A stretch of DNA of 64,000 nt from Xestospongia bergquistia (lineage: Eukaryota; Porifera; Demospongiae; Haplosclerida; Petrosiidae). Each line of letters starts with the position of its first letter. The stretch's first letter is position 1. The DNA lies in contig OZ014420.1 in assembly GCA_963965975.1 (NCBI GenBank), positions 3,126,001 to 3,190,000 on the forward strand, in the 5' to 3' direction. Position numbers and translations under genes: made by a program. Below are positions 39,101-51,190 of the stretch, piece after piece. The notes under the pieces were generated by a model. The model made no database searches. It worked only from the letters and a program-made list of their open reading frames with translations, and had not been told where the DNA came from.

Positions 39101-40164
39101 TTGACAATTAAAGTGATTAGATTTATTTAGCATTTGTATGAAGAGCTTGGACAGTACACTGGGAAAAAGATTGACACTTCAAATGCCTGGAGTATTAGAG
39201 ATGCCTTATTTATAGAGGTGAATGTTAAACTCATTACAATTGTATTTATTTAGATACTTTGTTTTTTAGTATATTCATAATCTGACAATGCCAACTTGGT
39301 TCTCAGTAGATTTGTTAATGTCTCTTAAGCCTATATCTGACTTTTCATTAAGTTTATTCTCTGATACCTTCACAAAAAAACAAATAATGGGAGGTAATAA
39401 CTATTTTGATTGGAGTGTAATTTATATGATGTGACTGATGTCATAGGTTTATGGACTGATAAAGTATTGTCTGATATGGAAATGAAAGCTACTAATAATG
39501 ATAGTATGAGAGATCTAAAATTGGCCTTGTATTCTGCTGTAAGTCTATGTTATCTTAACTAATCTGACATTGTTTTCAGCATGATACAACAGTATCAGCA
39601 TTTTTAAGTACATTTGGATTGTATGATGGTATTCAACCATCCTACACTGCAGCATTTGTCATTGAATTGTACTATAATAATGGGTAGGTAAACAGTTAGC
39701 ATGCTTTTATCATTTCATGGAGTATTATTTTAGTCACTATTATGTGAAATTTCTCTATCACAATGAAACATGGGATGATGATTTTCATGAATTACATCAT
39801 CCTGATTGTTATAATAATCTTTGTTCCTTAGAAGAAATACAAAAGTATGCACTAGATTTATCTTTTTTTAATTATTTTTGTAGTATTATGCAACCTTACA
39901 GACTGACTGAAGATCTTTGGTTGAGTATTTGTGGACTTGTTACACCTATCTCTTCATCTATTCCTTCTGTTCAAAATGAAACACAAGGTTGGATTGCTTA
40001 ATAACTGTATCATTTTGTTATCTGTCGATTTTATAGTGATAGCATTGAGTGCTGCTTTTGGTTTTGTTTGCATCCTTTTCATGGTATGTTTAATTAGTAT
40101 AGTTGCCTGCTATTACAAAAGAAGACATAATTTGTATAAACATGTTGTGCAGGATTCACTTTAG
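36138..40164 (+). CDS. Lysosomal-type histidine acid phosphatase (ACP2-like), copy B
   Basis: A multi-exon gene for a membrane-anchored histidine acid phosphatase that hydrolyses phosphomonoesters in the lysosome. The start at 36138 gives a signal peptide ([14 protein letters not shown]). Exon 2 (37480-37576) has the catalytic RHGDRSP; later exons carry IRSTDLDRT, the AWSIRDALF region, the second catalytic motif HDTT (about 39580), then a Cys-containing lumenal end, one membrane helix and a short tail with YKHV. Vertebrate ACP2 ends in a tail with a YRHV lysosomal sorting signal, so the tail supports ACP2 rather than secreted prostatic phosphatase. Introns have GT-AG ends and phases agree, including the GG|GTAGGT donor near 39686. 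It ends at 40164, converging on HMGCR (stop 40392). A foldback element sits in one intron (38367-38525). Confidence 0.9.
38367..38525. repeat. Intronic foldback (inverted repeat)
   Basis: The arms TTGGTGTAACTTG (from 38367) and CAAGTTACACCAA (ending 38523), together with flanking ATGATGATG/CATCAT blocks, form a hairpin of about 160 bp inside an acid phosphatase intron. It resembles a small MITE. No coding content. Confidence 0.6.
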
Positions 40165-40391
40165 TTGTTTAAAGAATAGTATTTTGTTAGTATCTAATTT
40201 ATTTAAGTCTTTATGTAAATGTTACACCTGATATCTAGAAGTAAATAATTGTTTTACAAGTAATAGCACTTACTACAAACCAATTTGCTTCACATGTATT
40301 AAATATGTATTATTAAAAACAGAATCATGAGAGAAAATTTATAGTTATAAATAAAATAGTATAATGTAGACATTATTTTTCATATTAACAA

Positions 40392-43300
40392 TTATTTTTC
40401 GTTATCTTCTATTGTTGAAAGAGCAAGACGTGATCTATGAATGAGATACAATGATATAGTAGCAAATAAACATGCTTTACCTGTTTAAAGTTAAATGACT
40501 TTTAACTAAGTGACCTGCAGCAAGAGCAGAAACAAGAGAGAGTTCACCAGACAACACTGTCCCACAAATGATACGAGCTAATAGTCCTGCATTGTCACCT
40601 GGTTGTCCTTTGAGGGATGGGCCATGAACACCTAAGATCTATCACACAAAAAGTGTCTTATTTGAGTGAGGTATTTGTCATAAGCTTACTTCAAGACAGG
40701 CTGCCTGTGCATGTAAGAATGTACCTCCTCCTACAGTTCCTACTTCCAATGATGGCATAGTACAGCTAATATATAAATCTTTATTATAAGGTCCTCCTCT
40801 CTCCATAAGTGTGATACAATTGGAGCTACCAACTACTTGAGCAGGGTCCTAACAATATATCACACAAGTCTTCATACAAACAAAAGCTAAGTGAACAACC
40901 TTACCTGACCAGTTGCAATAAAAATGGCAGTAACTATGTTGGCAGCATGTGCGTTGAAACCACCAATTGAGCCTGCCATTGCTGACCCTACAAGGTTCTT
41001 ATTGGTATTAACATCAATGAGAGCATCTACTGAAGTTTTGAGAACCTGATGTCCCAAGAATAGGGTTATTGCATATATTAAAATTAACATACATTTTCTA
41101 CTACTTGAGCGGGTATTGTTGCATCACACACAACATATTTACCACGACCTTCTATCCAATTAATAGCAGAAGGTTTCTTGTCTGTACAATAATTACCACT
41201 AAGACTAATTACTTCTAACTCTGGAAACTGCTTCTGAAGAAACCTCAAGGAATTCTCAACACCCTAAACAATAATTATCAAAATTGATAAGCAACTAAAA
41301 TTTTTAAAAAATTGCACTTTCTTTTACACAAACAGGCATAGTACATAAAATGTTTACCTTTGACAACATATTCATTCCCATAGCATCTCCAGTATCAGCA
41401 CGGAACCTAACATATATTAATCTTCCGGCAACAGCAGTGTGGACAGACTTCAATTTAGCATATCTACTGGTAGAATTGAATACCTCAGCTAGCTCTGGAA
41501 AGTGACTAGAATCATCCAACCACAGTTTAAGAGAGCTACATATGACCAAAATAATATAACAGTAACACATAAAGATACTATAGTTCTAGACAGTAAGGTG
41601 TGAAAAGTATCACCTTTGAAAACAGTAAGTGTTTTTACCTGGCTTTTGATGCACATGGCATTCTGATAACTGGTCCTCGAGTCATACCATCACCCACAAT
41701 TTGACTAGTAACACCACCAGCACTCTAATAAAAAAATTATATTACTGGTATGAGGAATACTCACTTACAGTTATTGCTCTACAACCTCTGTTTGTACTGG
41801 CTACAAGACAGCCCTCAGTAGTAGACATAGGTACATAATACTGACAGCTATCAAGTAGAAGTGGACCAGCCACACCCACAGGAATTGGTATATAACCAAT
41901 AACATTTTCACAACATGCTCCAATAATCTGCCGATAATCATAGCCAGAGTATGGTAAACTAAATGTACATGATATTATACTCATTTAAAGCATTACCATT
42001 GAATACCTCTCTAAAGCTTCTGTGTTGGATAAATCAAAGGAAATCAACTTTCTTCGGACAACCACACCTCTTTCTGGATCTCCTAAAACGGATTCTAGTT
42101 TATATGCTGGAATGTGTTTAGCTTTAACAAGTGAAATAACTTCTTCATCCGTTAACAAAGAAGGGCCATCCTGCAGAAATAGTAATTGAGCATAATAGTG
42201 TCTATCAATATAATTGTAACTTGGTTTCATCAACATGGAACAAACTCTTGATTAGACTAACAAAGTCATTAATATAGTACCACAATTTCAAAGTCACTCA
42301 AATCAAGATCTATACAGACTACTAACCTCTCCTTTGAAAATTTTCAGACATTCTTCAAGCGACCTTTGAGGTGCAATAATGTGAGGCTCAACAAGTTTAT
42401 CCTCAATGTCATCAGATTCATCAATATCAAACAGACTAATAGAGAACTTGGCTTTAGGCTTCATAGCAGTTAGTTCAGTCTGTACTTCTACCGATGTTGT
42501 TCCCTTTTTCCAAGAATCTAATTCACTCTGAAAATTATCTTGTAAAATTTTTTTGACATCATCAGGTGAAGACAGTTCAATACCAGAATCTTTGCGGCAA
42601 GTCGTTTCTATTTTTTTATCATTTTGTTCATAATAATTTGTAACAGAATTGATGGATATCCTTCTTTTACGAAAATAAGCAGCAGTTATGTCTTTATCAT
42701 TGAAAGGATTCTCAGTAGATGCTTTTGGAGTGACAGAAGAGACGGGTTTGTTATTGGACAATGAATTGGTAACAGGTTTATCATAGAATATGTATTTGAG
42801 CAGCAACAGGATTGCTAAACCAACTGTAACCAACTGATCAACAGAGGGATTCAATGTTTTCCACCAAATATATTCTTGCAATGGGACTTGTTCATAACTT
42901 TGGTCATTTCCAGTTGTTTGTAACAAAGCTGGTGAGGTAGTTGATGATGAAGAGAATGAGAGAGATACGCCAGTAACTTGAGAGAGGAATCTACTATGAA
43001 TATGGACTACAACAAGACCAAGTGCCATTATAACTTTAACACGTTGCACTACCGGGTTTGGCTTTTTCTTATCCTCTTCTTGTGTCATCCCTCTTGCCAG
43101 TCGATCAATGTGCCAAGTTACATTGGATGGATTATGAGGACATACCTAATATATATATATATATATAATAAAGTATCAGAGATAGATGAAGTAAGTTAAG
43201 TTAACCTCCAGTATGAGAGCTAGGGATGCTGGAAAGAAGGTCATAAACACGAGGTAGTTAGCAAGAAGTGACAAGCACCCAAAGTAGCATACAATTTCAA

Positions 43301-45340
43301 GTTGACGAACACCTGATAATATAATAAACAATACATCTTATGGAAAGAAGTGTGATTACCAGATATTGTTCCAATACTGATAATAAGAACTTCTACTAAA
43401 GTATCCAATGATAACGTGGGGCCCAATATTGCCATTCCATTACCAATAGTTAGTCGTATTTCACCCTAATAACATAATAAAGTTAACAGCTTTAGGGGAA
43501 GAGTAATATTATGTAAATACAATGTAAACAAAAGTTGATTATATATGAATGGAGCTCCATTCCTACAATTATATTTAACAAGGCCAACAACACTAACAGC
43601 TTATCTCATTGCAACAAACTGCAGTACATGGTTCATAAATATGTAGTTTTATATCACAGATATAGGTGGAAAATAATACATTAACTCCATATTTATGAAG
43701 ATGTGACTCACTCTGTTAGTTGACCCAGAGGCAAATTGTGCTAGCGAAGTTGCTTTAGAAAGATCAATAAGAAGAAGGAAGAATGGCAGAGCTTCACTAA
43801 AAAGAAAATTAAATTACATTCATAAAAAATCCTCTAGATTTATATTATGTTGTTATTTGATCTAGGATGCATTGAGAATGACCACTAACTCAGTGTTATA
43901 ACTCTGGCTAGGAATGAGCTAGAGAGCTATGGTTTGCACTATTCGAAATGCCTTTTAAGTCTGCAAATACTATCAAAAAACTAGAGCACTATCTATCTAG
44001 GAACCAGAAATATCAAATAAAGTGAATGGTGTTCTTTGCATTCCACCATGACTGACGTCACACCTATTTCACATATTATTAATGAACATTTGCACAAATG
44101 TTCTCCAGCTTCTGTAGAAAAGTTCAGATTTGTTGAAAAAAACCATTAAGAGTAAAAGTAAGATAGATTAAGAAGAGACAACTGCAAAGAACCATGAAAA
44201 GCTTTAATATCATTCACCAAAACTTTGCAACTATAACATCACACCCAAGTTAGGTTGATAACAACACTGTCATAATTGAAATTCCACTAGACTATAGTCA
44301 TTATCAATGCAAATAGAATATACAACAATTTAGATGTTAAAAGTAACAAACATTTCTAATAATAAAGTAACTGCAGGAATGATAGTCCCTTACAAAGAAT
44401 GGGATAGCAGTTGCATTACCCTACATAATAGCATAGGCACAAACAATGAAATGATGTTAACTGACTACAATTAAAATGTACTTTTTTTCTAAATGAAGTG
44501 TTTAAACAAGCGTCAAAGTTTAGTCATCATTTCTAGGTCTTAAAAGAACACTTTTAAATATAAATTTAATAAAAGAAACACACACAGCTTTATTGGATCT
44601 ATATAAAATAGAATATTAGATAAGCATGGATGAAGACACTCCTTGATTGATATGAAAGTATGGAGTCTGTGTATACAGATACAGAATGATGACTTAATCT
44701 CTTTAGAAAAACTATCACCCTTTTAAATGGCACATCGGCCATTTCTTTACTAAACCTTTGCTGGGAAATAATGTCATTACTTTAATACTTACTACAATTA
44801 TGTTAACCTCACTTTAATCCGGTGGCCTTTGAATCAATAAAATTAACAACACTACTTCCAAAAACAAAACTAGCAAAGATAGTGAACAAAGTGGCAATAC
44901 CTATATTAAAAAATAACAACTTTAATTAATATTCTCTTAATTACTTTTCCTTACCTAATAAATACTTTGAACCAGCTTTGCGAAGACTACTAAATTGGTT
45001 ATATAAATATAGAATGGCCAAACTATTGACAATGATCATAAGAAAAGTATCAGCATTCTAAAATGTACTGATATTATCAAAATGATAACCAAACAATCAA
45101 AATTACCTCTTCCTCGAGTGATTTCTTTGGGCAATTAAACATACTGAAACCACATACAGCCCCAACTTTTCCTCCATTGAGGAAACTCATAGATAGAATA
45201 CACACAGTCAACGTAACTGTAGTTACGATAACCTCCCAAGGATGAGAGGCACAAAACCTCCCATGAGCCTCAAAGTATCTGCTCATTTTAGCCTTCAAAG
45301 AGGCTGTCGAAAGCTGGTGTAACATTGGATTTGACTTCAT
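40392..45340 (-). CDS. HMGCR: 3-hydroxy-3-methylglutaryl-CoA reductase, copy B (complete)
   Basis: An ER membrane enzyme converting HMG-CoA to mevalonate with two NADPH. The start at 45340 ([10 protein letters not shown]) leads to a multi-spanning half with a sterol-sensing domain: [75 protein letters not shown] long linker exon follows (about 42330-43095), then the catalytic domain with [52 protein letters not shown] and LVKSH, so all four catalytic residues (Glu, Lys, Asp, His) are present. It ends [16 protein letters not shown]; the Ser after LNR aligns with the AMPK-inhibited Ser872 of human, and the Arg-Ser codons straddle the last intron. The YIYF motif that binds Insig in vertebrates reads YLYN here (44998-45009). 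It is divergent from CERT and convergent with the phosphatase. Confidence 0.95.
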
Positions 45341-45596
45341 TACGCTCGCTCAATCACAACTGATAGATCTGGTCGTTTTAATCCTCAAAAATCGACAAAC
45401 ACACACCAGAGTCATGAGAGTGGTCTCACTATAGCACCATATAGCACGTTCATCTCACGGCCATAACTCGAAAGATTTTTATAGTGACAACAATGTTACT
45501 AAAAATAGTTAGCGTAGCTAGCCCCACCCATCAGATGTTACACGCCTATCAACGTGATGCCACACCTACTCAGTAAAGATCATCACCTTGGGGAAG
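45341..45596. promoter_or_regulatory. Shared HMGCR/CERT intergenic region (256 bp)
   Basis: This is the entire gap between the HMGCR start codon (45340, minus) and the CERT start codon (45597, plus). Both transcripts must start here unless they have distant 5' exons, so it is a candidate bidirectional promoter. No classical sterol response element (ATCACCCCAC) is visible; ATCACCTTGGGG at 45582-45593 is only loosely similar. Confidence 0.6.
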
Positions 45597-48500
45597 ATGG
45601 CTAGGTTAGTAAAGAGTTTTATTGGAGGTATTGCATCTAAAGTGACTGGAGGAGATGTCTATGATACGGAAGATGAGGAAGACGAAGAACAAAAAGAAGA
45701 GAACCATGCATCATCTGAAGGGGTAGAGGAAAGAAAGATGCCACAGTTCTCAAGTAGTGAAGAAGAGGAAGAGGATGAAGACACTTTTGCCTATAAGCCA
45801 CCAAGTAAAATGGGAACATTACTTAAATGGACAAATTATTTGTCGGGGTGGCAAGATCGTTATGTTGTAGTCCGTGATGGTGTACTCTCTTACTATAAAT
45901 CTGAGATTGATTTACAATATGGCTGTCGAGGATCAATCAGTCTTCAAAAAGTGAAAGTATTTGTAAGTTCATTACTACTGACTGTTATATTATTGCATGA
46001 CTTATTCTTTTTCCATTTAGCTCCATGAATTTGATGAGTTACGTTTTGATATACGAGCACATGATTGTACTTACTTCTTTCGATCAAGTTGCGCTGATGA
46101 GAAACAGTCCTGGGTTGATGTCATTGAGTCCAACAAAGTAAATTTTCTAATTATAGTATAGCAGATGTTATTCTACAATATAGACAATGATATTCATAAT
46201 ATGATGATCGTGAACACAGTAAGGTATAATGTATAATTTGAAAACTGGAATATAAATAGTGACAGGGTTCATAAAAATGCAGAGTAAGAGTGTGCAACAC
46301 CAACTCAAATAATTAATTTTCATGTCTTAGACTTGTTACTATTTTTAGACCATTTGTGAAGCCATGCCAGCACACTTATAGGCCATGAACTATTTCTAAA
46401 TCAAAGTTTCCTGCCAATAAAAGAAAAGAAATAGTTACTAAGATACAGAAAGAAACTCAAGAAGACATCATAGAGGAATTTTGTCAGCTATGCATGCAGA
46501 TCTTCTAATAGTACCAGTGGTCATGTTCATTTGTGTGTGGGTGTGGCTTCACAAGTAACAGCTTTAAAACTTTGAAAACATAAAAATTAATTATTTATAT
46601 GTGTGGTGCATGCATGCTCTTATGTCGTGTTCTTTATAATGTTGTTTTAGTGAGGAAAAAGTATTTTAGTGTAGTTTAGTATTAGTGAAAATACATTTTA
46701 GTTTAGTGTTAGTATGTAACCAGAAAAGTAATTTTAGTTAGTATTATTTTATTAGCTTGATATAATATTCTATTTTAATGAATATTATTTTACTTGATTC
46801 ACTTAATTTTGGAATCATGTAAGAAAGGCAATCAAATAATGACAGGTCAAAGATACACATATTTTCTGTTTTTTCTAAGAAGGACTTCACATTCTAAGGT
46901 GTGGTTTGTCAGTCTATTAATATTAGTAAATACTAGTTGAATAACATCATGTCAGCTTTAATTTTAGTATTATTTTAGTTTTTGGCAGCTAAAACTTTTA
47001 GTTTTAGTTGGTCATGAAAGAAATTTTTTAGTTTAGTTTACTAAAAGTTTTAGGGTGTACTAAAATACATTTTAGTTTTAGTTTAGTTTACTATAACAAC
47101 ACTAGTTCTTTATGAACTCCTGGTATTGATCATACAACAGACTTGAGTTGCTCTATACCGACTTGTTCAATCGATGTTTGATTTATGCATACTTACACAG
47201 TTTATGACAATAATATCTTTATAGTGGTTGTTAATAATTATTAGACTCCCTCTTTTGTGAAGGAAGTAATAAATGAGATAATACATAGATGTGTAAACTG
47301 TCACTTTTATCCATTTTTAATTCTTTATTTTGATGCTGCGTTATTTCAACATCTGTTGGTATATTGCCACCATTTTGTTGTATGCTCTGTACTTGATTCA
47401 TTTTATGTTTCAGAAATACATTATGGAGAGTGGAATTGGCAAAGGACTCATTTCTAGACAGGGATCAATATTGTCTCTGTCAGGACTCTCACAAGCCTCA
47501 ACTTCTTCTTTTAAGGTATTATAGTATAGTGTCACATCCTGTGAGTGATTAAACATTGTTCTATTCTGTTTTATCTTTAGAGGATAATTGTCACATCATG
47601 TGTCTAATTTAACAGATGTCACATAAATGTGGCATACATTACTTATGCCCGTTTGATAGCTGCTAAAAGCTTTTCTTAAAGTTTGGTTTTATTTGTAATA
47701 ATATGAATATTGATTTGGTTTGACAGTTACTGATGTTTTGCCATTGGCAGCACTGCAACACTTCCATGCTAAGGCAAATCTGATATTTATGGACATACAT
47801 AGAGACGTTTCACAGGAATATAACAAATGTGGCAATTATATGTTTCTCTAAAATAAAGGATATTAGATTCCAGGAATTTTTCACAATATCATAAGAAAGC
47901 CAAGAAAACAAAACAATAATAACTAAAGTGTTTATGCTTGCCCTAAAAAGTCTATTGCATGTGTATTAAGTACAAATAACTTCTAAAATGACTTCATGCT
48001 TTTAGTGCTCTACATAAATATGTTGTTTGATTTTCCATAAATAAACATAGTCTTGATTCCTTTTATTTCTCTAATAATGTGCTCAGTATTTTATTGTTTC
48101 TTTCTTTTTCAGACTAGTCATGGTTTACAAGTCAAACTGGCAGAAATGGAGACTTATCGAGACATTCTGTGTAAACAGATTGATATTTTGCAGGTTTATT
48201 TTGATGCTTGCGCTGAAACTACCGCCAATAGTAAGTTTGGGACTTAGTAATATATCTGTTTCTGGCAATCGCATCCACTCTAATCATTTTTCTTTCTCTG
48301 TTACTAGTAAATTTTTATTTCAGGTAATACTGGAGTTAATGGTATTGTTAACTCTACTGAATCTATTGATGAGTTACCTGAAACCTTAAAAACAGAACAG
48401 GACAACGAGACACAGTATCTAAGAAGTCATGAACACCATGTCTCAATGCCTTCTTCTCCCCTCACTCGGTCTAGTGACAACCATCGTCCCTATGGCAACA

Positions 48501-50698
48501 GTCTTCAAAGTTCGAATAGTGCCCAGCACTCACCTATAATAGGGCGCATAACTCCAAAAGGTCACCGTCGAACTGGAAGTGACCCCTTTGCTTTTCGTCA
48601 ATTACCTCCTCCTTCACACGGTCGCTCTCCACAGGTTCGATTTAGTGTTGGAGGTAATGGCCTTAGCAATACACCTGATTCAAATCAGATAGATTTTCGA
48701 GGTGAAGCAATCACATTTAAAGCTACTACAGCTGGCATCCTGTCATCTTTGAGTCATTGCATTGACTATATGAGCAAAAGAGAAGAATATTGGCAAAAAA
48801 AATTTGAGAAGGTATGTTTGTGTATGTAGATATCTATTTTATTATATATTGTAGGAACAAGAGAGAAGAAGGAAAGCTGAAAGAGCTGCTCATTCTGCAT
48901 TGAATGGACCACGCGTTAGAGCCTATGAATATGCTGGACCTGATTTTCAGGTGATTAATATTGTTAATAGTGTTGGGTGTCTGTAGTCATGGAGTAATAG
49001 CAATCATAACAATTATGTCACACCACATGCTTAACATGTGGTGTGTAAACAAAAGAGAAACTATGAAGTAAGAAAAAGTTTAGTGTGTCTGTAATGGCAG
49101 TTGTCATGTCATGGAGTTTGGCCTCTTTCTTCCAGGAAGGTCCTCATAGTGCTCTGAATGAAGATGAATTTTTTGATGCTCTTGAGATGGCTTATCAAGA
49201 AGATGAATTAGAATCAGTAAGATATTGTGTGTGTTATAGTGTATTGATAATATATATAACAAGGGTCAAACTTTACAAAAGAACAGCCCAGTTAAAGATA
49301 CAGATACTAAGGAACATGTAAGAATTGATTGCCTGCTGAATAATTATAGTTAAGTCTCTCTCTGTAGGTAAAAGAGAGTGGAGAATTGTCTATTTCTAAT
49401 GATATTATAATAGAACATAAATCTCACTCTGGTGTTGAGCATAGACTAACACCTCTGGTAAGTTACTACATATACTTTGACCTATGTTATCTTGTTAGCA
49501 TGATATTAATCAGCTGACCTGGCCAATGTAAATGTACTACATATACTGTTGATACATCACATGATGAAAATAATGTAATCTCAAAAGTACTTTCTATAGT
49601 AATATTGTCTAGATAATGTTGTGATGACCATTCCTTGATGTTAGGTGAACAGTAATGTCAGTCAGTATGCAAAATATATTTTTGAACCTGTTGATACAAG
49701 TAGTGGTAATTGGCAGTTAGCTCATGAAGATACTGACATGAAGGTGTGTAAAGCTATTATTGTTGTTGTCATTTCTGGCCAATTTCCTTCAGGTTTATCG
49801 AAGGGAATTAGAAGAGGATGGTGTTGTAGTAGATCCACTTAAGGCTCAATATACTGCGAAGGTACAATTAAAACTCACATTTTATTTGCTTTAACTAACA
49901 ATGCTCTGTTTTTGATAGGGTGTATCTGCTATAGAAGTTATTAGATATTTCTTTGAAAAAGATACCCGTTTAGATTGGGAAGGTATATAATATTCATATG
50001 TAAAGATTCTATATTTTCTATTTCTAGGTACTATTGAGAGTTTTTCAGTATTAGAGACTCTAGCAGAAGATTCCATTATTTTTCATCAATTACACAAACG
50101 TGTGTGGCCATCAACACAACGAGAGACTGTTTTCTGTTCTCACTTATGTACTCTAACAAATGCTCCTCAACCAAAAGACATGATTGGTCACACGTGGATG
50201 GTATCAAACTTTTCTCTTGATCATCCTCAGGCACCAGTAAGTACCTTGTAATACTAATTTGTAAACATACACATTCTATTCTGTTATGCTGAATATAAAC
50301 ATTGTATTACTAAGAGGTTTTCTTTTTCTTCTTGCTTTTTGTTATGTGTTAAAAGGAATTATCTGTAATTTTTATACAACACAGGTTACATCTAAAATGA
50401 TTAGAGCTACTCTTAATGTTGGTATGGTTTGTCAAACCATTACAAACAAACCTGTAGAGCCAGGTAAAGAGTATGAATTGAGCCGTGATGATGTGTCCTG
50501 CAAAATAATATATGCAGCTAATGGTATGTCTGTGAACAATAGTGGAATTTAACTCTATCTTTTTTAATAGTCAATCCTGGTGGATGGGCTCCTCCTTCTG
50601 TTGTACGTTCAATTGGTAAAAGAGAGATTTGTAAATTCTTGAAGAAGTTTTCATCATGTGCACAAAAAGCATGTTCAGATAGCCCATTAACTATATAA
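45597..50698 (+). CDS. CERT1: Ceramide transfer protein CERT (StARD11 / COL4A3BP)
   Basis: CERT carries ceramide from ER to trans-Golgi through the cytosol. I take ATG 45597 ([11 protein letters not shown]) as start; an acidic stretch precedes the PH domain ([28 protein letters not shown]; ending WVDVIESNK, 46138), which in the family binds Golgi PI4P. Then comes a Ser-rich motif ([17 protein letters not shown], 47460-47515) like the regulatory phosphorylation repeat of human CERT, followed by a coiled-coil ([19 protein letters not shown]), [16 protein letters not shown]-type middle region (here [19 protein letters not shown]), and a FFAT motif EFFDALE (near 49170) for binding ER VAP proteins. 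The START domain runs from [18 protein letters not shown] to [18 protein letters not shown], stopping at TAA 50696-50698. All functional modules are present and in the expected order. Head to head with HMGCR. Confidence 0.95.
46640..47105. repeat. T/A-rich degenerate TTTTAGTTTAG repeat in a CERT intron
   Basis: Many irregular copies of TTTTAGTT and TAGTTTAGT occupy part of the intron between the PH exon (ending 46138) and the Ser-rich exon. Repeated TTTAG units resemble 3' splice-site tracts. No coding content seen. Confidence 0.5.
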
Positions 50699-50869
50699 AT
50701 ATCAGTTATTAATTCTGTCTGTATACAATATAAGTATATAATTTGTTGTTTCTGCTCTGTATTTTGACTTGTACGATAATCGCAACATCTGCAGAAAAGG
50801 TGTCTGGGCGTGACACATACTCTTAATAACGCGCATGTTTGCCAATTCTAATTAATGCACATTTTCGCA

Positions 50870-51076
50870 ATGGAAGAACAAAAGAAGACATTTGGTGATC
50901 AAATTGCTACAGAACGAAGTGAAGAACCTACTTTGACTGATCGATTGAACAAGAAGTTACTACAGTCTTTTTTAAATCGGCTTGACGAAGGGAGTTTTCA
51001 GGTTCGACTTAATTCAGCAACGGAATCTCAAGAAAGTGAAGAAACAAGTTCATTTGACGAACAGGAAGGAAACTAA
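50870..51076 (+). CDS. Small acidic hypothetical protein (68 aa)
   Basis: A single-exon ORF in the ~490 bp gap between the CERT stop (50698) and the convergent G-beta5-like stop (51191). I prefer the second ATG (MEEQKKTFGDQIATERSEE, 50870), which has a purine at -3 and G at +4; an upstream in-frame ATG is at 50855. The protein is charged, with a short amphipathic stretch (LTDRLNKKLLQSFLNRLDEG) followed by a Ser/Glu-rich tail. I do not recognise it. It could be a genuine small nuclear or cytosolic protein, or chance. Confidence 0.45.
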   Translation: MEEQKKTFGDQIATERSEEPTLTDRLNKKLLQSFLNRLDEGSFQVRLNSATESQESEETSSFDEQEGN

Positions 51077-51190
51077 TTTTTAAAATGAATATTACATAGA
51101 TTTTAAAAAATATATACATTAATTTTGTTAGTCTCACACAGTTCCATGATTGCTATAATGATTAGAAATGCTTTATTAACAGGATGACCG

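Noticed and set aside
45588-45596. Upstream TTG start for CERT
   Set aside because: The ATG at 45597 is in frame three codons later and is the normal eukaryotic start.
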